This document shows positions 1-7,767 of a DNA stretch of 64,000 nucleotides, piece after piece. A program made the translations under genes and the position numbers. Location: the NCBI GenBank assembly GCA_001458075.1, contig LN899469.1, positions 1,586,659-1,650,658 of the forward strand, read 5' to 3'. Each line of letters begins with the position of its first letter. The first letter of the stretch is position 1. The DNA comes from Idiomarinaceae bacterium HL-53. Lineage in GTDB: Bacteria; Pseudomonadota; Gammaproteobacteria; Enterobacterales; Alteromonadaceae. The notes under the pieces were generated by a model. It did no database searches and was not told the origin of the DNA. It saw only the letters and a list, made by a program, of their open reading frames with translations.

Positions 1-364
1 TGCCGCCCGATTGGGCTTTCCATTCCCATACTTTGTCGATAAACGCGTCGCGACCTAATTCATGGCGCGTAGGGCCGTTTTCAGCGGCGAGTTTGCGCTC
101 AACCACCATTTGCGTGGCGATACCCGCATGATCGCTACCGACTTGCCACAGCGCATTAAAGCCGTCCATACGCTTGTAGCGGGTGAGGGTGTCCATCAGC
201 GTGTGTTGAAACGCATGGCCCATGTGCAGACTGCCGGTAACATTCGGGGGCGGGATCATAATGCAATATGATTCGCCTTGCCCCGAGGGTTTAAAATAGC
301 CGGCTTGTTCCCAGTGGTCATAAATGCGTTTTTCTATGGCGTCGGGAGTATAAGTCTTATCCAT
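1..364 (-). CDS. valS: Valine--tRNA ligase, N-terminal part (runs off the window edge)
   Basis: Translating the minus strand from the ATG at 364 gives [20 protein letters not shown], followed by [14 protein letters not shown], the HIGH-type class I synthetase signature with the valyl/isoleucyl-type context, then [12 protein letters not shown]. This is the first ~121 residues of ValS, which charges tRNA-Val in the cytoplasm; the editing and anticodon-binding domains lie beyond position 1. The start overlaps the holC stop by 8 bases, the holC-valS arrangement found in E. coli, so the two are probably translationally coupled. Two plus-strand open frames over this stretch are antisense shadows. 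Confidence 0.93.
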   Translation of the reverse strand, partial: MDKTYTPDAIEKRIYDHWEQAGYFKPSGQGESYCIMIPPPNVTGSLHMGHAFQHTLMDTLTRYKRMDGFNALWQVGSDHAGIATQMVVERKLAAENGPTRHELGRDAFIDKVWEWKAQSGG

Positions 365-815
365 GGTTTCCTTCAGTTTCAATGCGGGCAACAACGTTGT
401 TCATTTGACACTGCTGTTGCCGATAGTAACGATAATGTTCACGAGCCTGGGTTCTCAATGTTTCGTCCAACGGCACTAACTCTGCGATCTGTTGTGCTCG
501 GAATGGAGTGGGGAGAGGCTGCGCTGTTAAATTCAAAATAATGTGTCGGTGCCCACAATTGGTTGGCACTTCTTGCCATGCGAGAATCACCGGGGTGCCT
601 TGTGCAGGGCCTTCTCCCACTAAATTGTGAGGAATAAAGCGGTCACTCGGCAATTGCCACAACACTTCATCATAATGCTCGGCTTGTTCCTGATCATTGG
701 CGACCACCAATACACGCAGGCGCTGGCTTACCCATTGATGAATAAGCTGCGCAATAAACTGATCTTTGGCGTCGTCGCCAATTTCATCCAGAGTGTAAAA
801 GGTGACTTTTGCCAA
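357..815 (-). CDS. holC: DNA polymerase III chi subunit
   Basis: The 152-residue protein has the HolC pattern: N-terminal VTFYTLDE, a central [18 protein letters not shown] and RFIPHNL, then PVILAWQE. Chi links the clamp loader to single-stranded DNA-binding protein at the replication fork. It lies two bases downstream of pepA and overlaps valS, the conserved pepA-holC-valS order of gammaproteobacteria. The tail after about residue 120 ([15 protein letters not shown]) is longer and more polar than I expect for the family. Identification rests on motif memory plus synteny. Confidence 0.9.
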   Translation of the reverse strand: MAKVTFYTLDEIGDDAKDQFIAQLIHQWVSQRLRVLVVANDQEQAEHYDEVLWQLPSDRFIPHNLVGEGPAQGTPVILAWQEVPTNCGHRHIILNLTAQPLPTPFRAQQIAELVPLDETLRTQAREHYRYYRQQQCQMNNVVARIETEGNHG

Positions 816-817
816 GC

Positions 818-2320
818 TTACTGAACCTCATCGTTTAACCGGTTCAACACAAATTGAGTCAGCATGGGAACAGGCCGGCCGGTACTGCCTTTCTCTTTCC
901 CACCTTTCCAAGCAGTTCCTGCAACGTCTAAATGCGCCCACTGATATTTCTTGGTAAAGCGCGCTAAGAAACAACCCGCGGTAATTGCACCGGCGGGACG
1001 ACCGCCAATGTTTTGCATATCAGCAAAAGGGCTGTCGATCATGGGTTGATATTCATCCCACAAAGGTAAACGCCAAGCACGGTCACCACTTTGCTCAGAG
1101 GCATTCAAAAGCTCATGCGCCAGTGGGTTATGGTTACTCATTAAACCAGTCGCATGGTGGCCTAACGCAATCACACAAGCGCCTGTGAGCGTGGCAACAT
1201 CAACCACCGTTTCTGGGTTAAAGCGCTCAACATAAGTTAACGCATCGCAGAGTACCATGCGGCCCTCCGCATCCGTATTGAGTACTTCAATCGTTTGCCC
1301 AGACATGCTGCGAATAATGTCACCTGGGCGATACGCTTTGCCGTCGGGCATGTTTTCACAACCAGCAAGTACACCGATTACGTTAATCTTTAAACCTAAA
1401 TCCATGATGGCATGCATAGCGCCCAAAACACCGGCAGCGCCGCCCATGTCATATTTCATTTCATCCATGTTTTCCGAGGGCTTGATAGAAATGCCGCCGC
1501 TGTCGAATGTTAAACCTTTACCCACGAGTACAATGGGTGCTCGGTCGCCGCCTGCACCTTGGTAATGCATAAGCGTCATCATCGCTTCATTCTCTGAGCC
1601 TCGGCTTACTGCCAAATACGCGTTCATGCCGAGTTTTTCCATTTCAGCTTCATTCACGCGCTCAATTTTTACATTGCCATATTGTTCCGCTAAGAGCTCT
1701 GCCTGCTCGGCTAGATAAAGAGGGTTACAAATATTAGGCGGCATATTCGCCACATCGCGACAGGTTTTAATACCCTTAGAGACACTTAAACCATGCATTA
1801 CAGCGCGTTCGCCAATGGTGAGTTCGCGGCGGGTCGGCACGTTAAAAGTAAGTTTACGCAATGGTCGGCGAGGCTCTTCGCGGTGCGATTTCAATTGATC
1901 GAAGGTGTAGAGTTGGTCGTGCGCGGCTTCCACAGCATGGCGAACTTTCCAATAGGTGTCGCGGCTTTTCACGTGTAATTCGCTTAAGAAGCAAACCGCT
2001 TCCATCGCGCCCGTGTCGTTCAGAGTGCTAATGGTTTTGGCGATAATTTTACGATACTGCCGTTCATCAAGTTCACGCTCCTTGCCACACCCTACAAGCA
2101 GCACACGCTCGCTCAAGATATTAGGAACATTATGGAGAAGTAGCGTTTGCCCAGCTTTACCCTCTAAGTCCCCACGGCGTAAGATATTACTTAGGTACCC
2201 GTCGCTGATTTTATCGAGTTGCTCAGCAACTCCAGAAAGGCGTCGAGGCTCAAAAACGCCAACGACTACACAGGCTGACCGTTGCTTTTCAGGACTGCCA
2301 CTTTTTACACTGAATTCCAT
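818..2320 (-). CDS. pepA: Leucyl aminopeptidase PepA (M17)
   Basis: Cytosolic di-metal aminopeptidase that releases N-terminal residues; in E. coli it is also a DNA-binding accessory factor (XerA). The signature NTDAEGR sits at about residues 348-354 and the metal/catalytic lysine motif [11 protein letters not shown] at about 266-276. The longest frame starts at 2356, but the ATG at 2320 gives [16 protein letters not shown], nearly identical to the E. coli N-terminus, and has a GGAG-type ribosome site 5 bases upstream. That makes a 500-residue protein, the normal length. First gene of pepA-holC-valS, divergent from lptF. Confidence 0.95.
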   Translation of the reverse strand: MEFSVKSGSPEKQRSACVVVGVFEPRRLSGVAEQLDKISDGYLSNILRRGDLEGKAGQTLLLHNVPNILSERVLLVGCGKERELDERQYRKIIAKTISTLNDTGAMEAVCFLSELHVKSRDTYWKVRHAVEAAHDQLYTFDQLKSHREEPRRPLRKLTFNVPTRRELTIGERAVMHGLSVSKGIKTCRDVANMPPNICNPLYLAEQAELLAEQYGNVKIERVNEAEMEKLGMNAYLAVSRGSENEAMMTLMHYQGAGGDRAPIVLVGKGLTFDSGGISIKPSENMDEMKYDMGGAAGVLGAMHAIMDLGLKINVIGVLAGCENMPDGKAYRPGDIIRSMSGQTIEVLNTDAEGRMVLCDALTYVERFNPETVVDVATLTGACVIALGHHATGLMSNHNPLAHELLNASEQSGDRAWRLPLWDEYQPMIDSPFADMQNIGGRPAGAITAGCFLARFTKKYQWAHLDVAGTAWKGGKEKGSTGRPVPMLTQFVLNRLNDEVQ

Positions 2321-2533
2321 ACGAACTCCGTTGTCTGGTGCGATCTGTGATTTCATGGCATCATTCGCCTATGTTCACATCGCGTTCGGTTCATGCGTTT
2401 ACAAAATGAGTACGCATGTTCTGCATTAATAAACAGCGCGAAACGCACAAAATTGAATTAAACTTGTAAAAATACAGAGTTTACTTAAAAATCCGACGAT
2501 TTCCAGTGAAAAGCTAAGTTAAGGCCAAAAGAA

Positions 2534-3652
2534 GTGCTGATTTTTAGATACCTCATCAAAGAAACTTTCAAAGCACAGTTTGCCGTGTTTGCGGTATTGA
2601 TGACCATATTCTTGAGCCAGCAGTTCGTGCAAATTCTCGCTGAAGCTTCAGAAGGAGAGTTGCCAGCCGGACTGATTTTCATGGTGTTAGGCCTGCAATT
2701 ACCGGGTTTGGCAGCATTAATTTTACCAATCAGTCTTTTCTTAGGTATTTTGCTCGCGCATGGGCGTTTGTACAGCGATCATGAAATGTCGGTCCTGCAT
2801 GCTTGCGGAATCAGTGAGTGGTATGTCACTCGCATCACCCTCGTGTTGGCCTTTTTGGTTGCATTAGCAACTTCGGTGCTAACGCTTTGGGCGGGCCCGT
2901 TTGCACTCTCGCAAGAAGCAAAAGTGACAGAGTTAGCGCGTAGCGAAGCTGGATTGAATGTAATTCAAAGCGGTCGGTTTCAGCAAGTGGCCAATAACCG
3001 AGCGGTTATGTTTGTTGAAGAGCAAGGCAGCGAACAAGATCTGCAGCGGGTTTTCTTGGCACAGTTAGGCGGGAGAGGGAACGATAGCCTTTCTAAGCAA
3101 GACGCTGAATCGAGTGTGGTCATGGCCTCTACGGGGCAAATTTTGAATGCTGCAAACGGTGCACAATTACTGATGTTGAATAACGGACGCCGATACGCAG
3201 AAAACGGAAATTATCAGAATTATCAGGTTATGAGCTTCGATGCCTACCAAATGCAAATTAAGGAGCGCGATGCCGAAGGCACAAACCAAGATTATGAAAC
3301 GCTCGACACACTTGAGTTGCTTAAGCTAAATAACGCACAAGCGAGTGCCGAGTTGCAATGGCGGTTTGCTATACCGCTTGCGCTTCCACTACTCACACTG
3401 ATCGCCGTGCCGCTCAGCCGGGTCAACCCGCGACAGGGAAAATTTGCGCGAATGGCGCCCGCAATTCTTATTTATCTCGGTTACTTCATGATTCTGATGG
3501 CAACGAAAAGAGCGATCGGTGCAGAGCGTGTCCCCGAATGGCTTGGTTTGTGGTGGGTACACTTTAGCTTGTTTCTCATAGGTGCTTCTTTGCTACTTAA
3601 AGATCGAACGCTCGGCCAGAAAACCTGGGCCAAAGTAACGGGGCGCGGATAA
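2534..3652 (+). CDS. lptF: LPS export permease LptF
   Basis: Inner-membrane half of the LptB2FG transporter that extracts lipopolysaccharide and feeds it into the periplasmic bridge. The 372-residue protein has the family layout: transmembrane segments near residues 12-30, 55-75 and 98-120, a periplasmic domain (about 135-265), and three more helices at the C-terminus. The start is GTG, giving MLIFRYLIKETFK, matching the usual MIIIRYL-type start; AAGG lies 9 bases upstream. It is divergent from pepA, as in E. coli, and its TAA shares a base with the lptG ATG. Confidence 0.93.
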   Translation: MLIFRYLIKETFKAQFAVFAVLMTIFLSQQFVQILAEASEGELPAGLIFMVLGLQLPGLAALILPISLFLGILLAHGRLYSDHEMSVLHACGISEWYVTRITLVLAFLVALATSVLTLWAGPFALSQEAKVTELARSEAGLNVIQSGRFQQVANNRAVMFVEEQGSEQDLQRVFLAQLGGRGNDSLSKQDAESSVVMASTGQILNAANGAQLLMLNNGRRYAENGNYQNYQVMSFDAYQMQIKERDAEGTNQDYETLDTLELLKLNNAQASAELQWRFAIPLALPLLTLIAVPLSRVNPRQGKFARMAPAILIYLGYFMILMATKRAIGAERVPEWLGLWWVHFSLFLIGASLLLKDRTLGQKTWAKVTGRG

Positions 3653-4722
3653 TGCTGAGTATTATTGATCGCTATATAGGCAAAACCGTGGTGCTCATGT
3701 CGTTCGTGAGTTTAGGTGTGCTCACTGGTTTATCGACGCTGATTCGTTTCGTAGAACAACTGCGTGCAATTGGCCGCGGTACTTACGATATGATGGACGT
3801 GTTGGCATTCGTGATTCTCAGTATTCCTCGCGACATTGAAACCTTTTTCCCCATGGCAACGTTACTGGGGGGGTTACTCGGTATGGGGGCATTGGCGAAT
3901 AACAGCGAACTGGTTGTAATGATGGCTGCGGGTCGCTCGAAGTTGAATTTAATGGCCTCAGTGATGAAAGCGAGTGTGATTATGATGATTGCAGTCATTG
4001 CCATTGGTGAATGGGTTGCGCCGCAATCGGAAGCGCAAGCCCGTCAATTGAGAGCGCAGGCTGTGTCTGGTGGAGCCCTGATTAGTGCGCCACAAGGCGT
4101 ATGGGCAAAAGACGGTGATTCGTTTATTCATATTGATCAGGTCGAAAATACGGGGCTTTTGAATGATATTTCTATCTACGAATTCAATGATTTACATTTA
4201 GAGCGTTTAATTGAAAGTGAGCGTGCCCTTTACACCGAACAAGGCTGGCGCTTTGAAGATGGGCAAATTACAATTTTCTCAGAAGAGCGTGTCGATACGC
4301 AGTCGTTTGATATATACGAGTGGAATTCCGGCCTGACTCCTGAAAAACTAGGTGTTGTAACGGTGAAGCCTGAATCATTGCCGATTTCCGGGCTGATTGA
4401 ATATGTAAATTATCTAAAAGACAACCAACAGAGTGCAGCACGCTACGAGCTTGCGCTTTGGAGAAAGGCGTTTGCTCCCATTACGGTCGGCGTCATGTTG
4501 CTGGTCGCTCTGTCCTTTATCTTTGGTCCGCTGCGCTCGGTCACCATGGGGGCACGAGTGCTGATGGGCGTAATCACGGGTTTCGTTTTCTATGTTGTGA
4601 ATGAAGTATTTGGCCCGTTCTCACAGGTATACGATATTCCTCCAGCGCTCGGGGCGCTTATCCCAAGCTTGCTTTTCGCTTGTGCGGCATTTTATTTCTT
4701 GGTGAAACAAAGACGCGCCTAG
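3652..4722 (+). CDS. lptG: LPS export permease LptG
   Basis: Partner of LptF in the LPS-extracting ABC transporter. The 356-residue protein begins MLSIIDRYIGKTVVL and has the same 3+3 transmembrane plan with a central periplasmic beta domain; the final helices carry FGPLRSVTMGARVLMGVI, typical of LptG. The TAATG overlap with lptF indicates translational coupling and equal stoichiometry. The stop lies inside a hairpin that probably terminates transcription from both sides. Confidence 0.94.
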   Translation: MLSIIDRYIGKTVVLMSFVSLGVLTGLSTLIRFVEQLRAIGRGTYDMMDVLAFVILSIPRDIETFFPMATLLGGLLGMGALANNSELVVMMAAGRSKLNLMASVMKASVIMMIAVIAIGEWVAPQSEAQARQLRAQAVSGGALISAPQGVWAKDGDSFIHIDQVENTGLLNDISIYEFNDLHLERLIESERALYTEQGWRFEDGQITIFSEERVDTQSFDIYEWNSGLTPEKLGVVTVKPESLPISGLIEYVNYLKDNQQSAARYELALWRKAFAPITVGVMLLVALSFIFGPLRSVTMGARVLMGVITGFVFYVVNEVFGPFSQVYDIPPALGALIPSLLFACAAFYFLVKQRRA

Positions 4723-4746
4723 ATTATTTTGGCGCGTTTTGTTTTT
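4713..4746. terminator. Bidirectional terminator between lptG and the RDD gene
   Basis: A 7-bp inverted repeat (ACGCGCC at 4713-4719, GGCGCGT at 4731-4737) is followed by TTTTGTTTTTT on the plus strand and by T-rich sequence on the minus strand. It overlaps the last codons of both convergent genes. Confidence 0.7.
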
Positions 4747-5221
4747 TCCAGTTTTTGAACTGATTTGCTTCCGGTGTGAGTCGCACCACTTCACACTTCG
4801 CTAGCCTGTCCTGCAGCGCTAACTTTTCTGCTCCAAACAGAACCGCAATGTTTCCGAAACCGAGCATGGCGGTTACGCTGCGAATGAGGGCTTGCTTCCA
4901 GCTTATTCTGGTGCCGTCGGTGTTTTGTACCCGTAAGCGCCAAGCTTTCATGCCGAGGGTTTGCCCACCTCGGTGCCAGAACAACGCATAGAAACCAAAA
5001 ATTACTACGAGCAAATAAAGTTGATAAACAACGCCATTGATTCGTGTGGCATGATCTGCTCCTTCGGTGAGTGGCCAGACACCTAATGTATCGAGCAACA
5101 CACTCAATGCAAGTGCGGCACCTGCGGCAAACATGATCACTGCGATAATGACGAGCAGATCATATAAAATGGCACCAATGCGAAGAAGAAAGCTTGCTCG
5201 CGGAAACTGCTCATTGCTCAT
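4724..5221 (-). CDS. RDD-family membrane protein
   Basis: A 165-residue inner-membrane protein with RDD features: an N-terminal R-containing helix (PRASFLLRIGAILYDLLVI), a second hydrophobic pair, the conserved GGQTLGMKAWRLRV segment and a final LQDRLAKCEVV. Function is unknown; some RDD proteins have been linked to Na+/H+ transport, which cannot be judged here. A longer frame starts at 5236, but the ATG at 5221 has GAGAG 8 bases upstream and is preferred. Convergent with lptG, sharing its terminator. Confidence 0.82.
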   Translation of the reverse strand: MSNEQFPRASFLLRIGAILYDLLVIIAVIMFAAGAALALSVLLDTLGVWPLTEGADHATRINGVVYQLYLLVVIFGFYALFWHRGGQTLGMKAWRLRVQNTDGTRISWKQALIRSVTAMLGFGNIAVLFGAEKLALQDRLAKCEVVRLTPEANQFKNWKKQNAPK

Positions 5222-5278
5222 AAAATATTCTCTCAATCAAAATTTGCGAAAATTCTACCGAATTTTTGAATTGATTGC

Positions 5279-5306
5279 TTGATAAAGACAAACGCTTACG
5301 TATAAT
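5279..5306 (+). promoter_or_regulatory. Sigma-70 promoter of tRNA-Leu
   Basis: TTGATA at 5279-5284 and a perfect TATAAT at 5301-5306, spacer 16, with the tRNA starting 28 bases after the -10 box. A C-rich run follows the -10 (5309-5330). Confidence 0.75.
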
Positions 5307-5333
5307 TCTCCCGGTCTTAAACATCTCCCCCAT

Positions 5334-5420
5334 GCCTGGGTGGCGAAATTGGTAGACGCAGTGGATTCAAAATCCACCGTGGTAAAACACGTGCCGGTTC
5401 GAGTCCGGCCCCAGGCACCA
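5334..5420 (+). tRNA. tRNA-Leu, anticodon CAA
   Basis: 87-base gene with encoded 3' CCA. The acceptor stem pairs GCCTGGG with CCCAGGC, the D-loop holds GGTAGACGC, the anticodon stem GTGGA/TCCAC encloses the loop TTCAAAA with CAA at 5368-5370, a long variable arm follows as in class II tRNAs, and the T-loop is GGTTCGAGTCC. Reads UUG leucine codons. Confidence 0.97.
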
Positions 5421-5461
5421 TATTCGTTATCTCCTTTTTTACCACTGAACACTCGCCGGTA

Positions 5462-5687
5462 TCTTTATCGCTAGTGCTTGCGGCACGGTTTGTTTTGGCA
5501 ATCCCACGCTTGGAGCCAACCGAGGTCCTTTCGGGCAACCCTAGGCGAGGAGTCAATCGAGGTTCTGACACTGGGACGCCGTAAACCCATCCGTGGGGGC
5601 TTCACAGCCGCATCCATGCGGCGTAGACCCAGCTTTCAGAACCTCGCTTGCCTCTTTATCGCCTGTGCTTGCTGGAGGTTTCGTTTT
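5462..5687. repeat. Structured palindromic repeat element downstream of tRNA-Leu
   Basis: This fills the 322-base gap between the tRNA and the DUF885 gene. An 11-bp perfect inverted repeat (5558-5568 with 5636-5646, CGAGGTTCTGA/TCAGAACCTCG) continues inward as CTGGG/CCCAG (5571-5575/5628-5632). Inside lie two smaller hairpins, CCCATCCGTGGG (5585-5596) and GCCGCATCCATGCGGC (5607-5622). The element is flanked by an imperfect 35-base direct repeat (5462-5496 and 5653-5687, about 28 of 35 identical). A second imperfect direct repeat, GGAGYCAAYCGAGGT, occurs near 5513 and 5549. No open frame of interest lies here. It looks like a dispersed REP/MITE-type element, but copy number cannot be judged from one window. 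Confidence 0.65.
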
Positions 5688-5742
5688 GATTTAAATCACC
5701 CGAATAATGGGAGCCGTAGCCGACTCAGCGTTTAAAAAGCGC

Positions 5743-7584
5743 CTAGATTTGTGAATCAACCCACTGCTGCACGCGTCGCTCTAGCAATGGCAATGGCAAT
5801 GCGCCGCCGCCGAGCACGGTGTCGTGGAAGCCACGAATATCAAAGTTTTCACCCAGTGCTTCTTCTGCTTGTGCACGCAGCTCGAGAATTTTAATCATCC
5901 CCATTTTATAAGAGGTTGCTTGCCCTGGCAGCACTAAGTAACGCTGAATTTCAGAGCGCGCTGAGGCTTCTGCGGTGGGAACATTCGCCATGAAGTACTC
6001 AAGTGCCTCTGATTCCGTCCAACCTTTTGCATGCATTCCGGTGTCGACTACCAAACGAACAGCACGCCACATTTCAGAGCCTAAGCGGCCAAACTCAGAA
6101 TAGAGTTCTTGGTAACCACCCATTTCTTTTGCGAGCAGCTCGGTGTAGAGCGCCCAACCTTCAATGTAAACGGTGAAATGCATTTGCGTACGGAACTTAG
6201 GAACCCCTTCGAGCTCTTGCGCAATAGAAATTTGCATGTGGTGGCCTGGATTCCCTTCATGGTAAGCAATCGCCTCCATGTCGGTTTTGGGCATTGAAGT
6301 CATGTCTGACAAATGCGCATAGTAAACACCTGGTCGCGAACCGTCGGGGGTGCCTCGTGAGTAGTGCTGCGCTGCTCCGTCTTGTTCCCGGTAGGCTTCT
6401 ACACGTTTCACCACTAAATTTGCTTTTGGCAAAATACCGAAGTATTCAGGTAGCTTTTCCGTAATGGCTTCTATGTAGGCGGTAGAATCATCAATGTAAC
6501 CCTGCCGTCCTTCGTCATTGTTCGGGTAAAAGAATTGCTCGTCGGTGCGCATGAATTCAAAGTACTCTGCAAAGCTGCCTTCAAAACCCATGTCTTCTTT
6601 AACCGCTTCCATTTCACCACGAATGCGCGCTACTTCGGCAAGGCCTATGTTATGAATTTCATCAGCACTTAACTCTGTGGTGGTGTGAGCACGCAGACGC
6701 TCTTCATAATATGCTAAGCCACCTTCGTGACGAGAAACGCCGGTAGGGTTGGAAACTGAATGTTCACGGTCGGTTTCTACCCAAGCTGCGAGTCGCGCGT
6801 AAGCCGGTTGTACATGGTCAAGAAGTGCGGTGCGTGCACTATCCAAGAGTGCTTCATGTTCATTCGTATTAATGGCTTCGCTTTCTAACAAGCTCGCAAG
6901 CTTCGCTTTCACATCGGTGAGCAGTGGAGAGTCTGCCTCTGCGTCAGTAAAAGGTTGTCCCGTAATAATTCCGCGAGTTTCTAACAACACCGTATCGTAT
7001 GCGAAGCGGGGCGCTCGAATGCCAGACTCGGCACTTTCTTCTGCTCGGGTTGTGAGCTGTTGAATAGCTCTTCCAAGGTGCTGTAGACGAGAAATATATG
7101 CTTCCATGTCGGATTTCGTATCGACGCGATGGTAAGCGATTAGGAATTGCACAAGGCCTGTATGCGCACCTTGCATTTGGTTAAATAGATATCTGTAATT
7201 GCTAAATTCTTGTGCTCGCTGCTCTTGCGCAAATGCGTATTCAAGCAGATCCCAAGACAACTGCGCATCAGAATTGAGTGCGTCATAATCAAAGGTTGCA
7301 CGCATGACACTCATCATCGCTTCCATTTCCGCGAGTTCAGCGAGTTCTGCCTCTTTTGACATATCGTCGAGCTCGTCGTAGCGCTCTTTCATCCCTAATG
7401 CGGCCATCTGCATGGGGCTACGTTGCAATGTTTGCTCATACTGCTCGTCGAGCCAACTATTAAACCGTTCTGTTTCGCTTTGCTCCATCGCTTCTGGAGG
7501 CGTTATTTGTGTTTCTGGCTCGCTACACGCAGCTAAAATAAGCAGTACGACGAATGCGGATGCGGCAGTTATTATTTTTTTCAT
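5743..7584 (-). CDS. DUF885 family lipoprotein, putative metallopeptidase
   Basis: A 613-residue protein with a lipoprotein signal: MKKIITAASAFVVLLILAAC with the lipobox cysteine at residue 20, so probably membrane-anchored in the periplasm. The DUF885 hallmark is present: AYHEGNPGHHMQ, a variant zinc-peptidase motif (HEGxPGHH), with ARSEIQRYLVLPGQATSYKMG near the C-terminus. The family is thought to be peptidase-like; substrates are unknown. It stands alone between the repeat element and the rnr promoter region on the opposite strand. Confidence 0.85.
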   Translation of the reverse strand: MKKIITAASAFVVLLILAACSEPETQITPPEAMEQSETERFNSWLDEQYEQTLQRSPMQMAALGMKERYDELDDMSKEAELAELAEMEAMMSVMRATFDYDALNSDAQLSWDLLEYAFAQEQRAQEFSNYRYLFNQMQGAHTGLVQFLIAYHRVDTKSDMEAYISRLQHLGRAIQQLTTRAEESAESGIRAPRFAYDTVLLETRGIITGQPFTDAEADSPLLTDVKAKLASLLESEAINTNEHEALLDSARTALLDHVQPAYARLAAWVETDREHSVSNPTGVSRHEGGLAYYEERLRAHTTTELSADEIHNIGLAEVARIRGEMEAVKEDMGFEGSFAEYFEFMRTDEQFFYPNNDEGRQGYIDDSTAYIEAITEKLPEYFGILPKANLVVKRVEAYREQDGAAQHYSRGTPDGSRPGVYYAHLSDMTSMPKTDMEAIAYHEGNPGHHMQISIAQELEGVPKFRTQMHFTVYIEGWALYTELLAKEMGGYQELYSEFGRLGSEMWRAVRLVVDTGMHAKGWTESEALEYFMANVPTAEASARSEIQRYLVLPGQATSYKMGMIKILELRAQAEEALGENFDIRGFHDTVLGGGALPLPLLERRVQQWVDSQI

Positions 7585-7673
7585 TAGAATTGCCTTGGTT
7601 AATGGTGAATTACGTGGATTAGTGTTAACGAGAATGCGCGTGATTGCAATTATGTATGAAACCGGTTAATTCA

Positions 7674-7703
7674 TTCGCAGGTGCGCGGAGTGGCTGTTAT
7701 ACT
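7674..7703 (+). promoter_or_regulatory. Probable promoter of rnr
   Basis: TTCGCA (7674-7679), an 18-base spacer and TATACT (7698-7703). Placement 64 bases before the rnr ATG fits; the -35 match is only partial. Confidence 0.45.
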
Positions 7704-7767
7704 GTGCAGAAGATAATCAAAAGCACTTTAACTAAATTCGAAAAGTGTATGGATAAAAAGAGAGAAT

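Noticed and set aside
62-541. Two plus-strand open frames over valS and holC
   Set aside because: They are antisense to two clear conserved genes and have no recognisable protein features.
5558-5646. An insertion sequence
   Set aside because: Far too small to code for a transposase, and no target-site duplication can be confirmed.
5421-5742. A genomic island integrated at tRNA-Leu
   Set aside because: No integrase, no duplicated tRNA 3' end and no foreign genes follow; the region is a 322-base repeat element.
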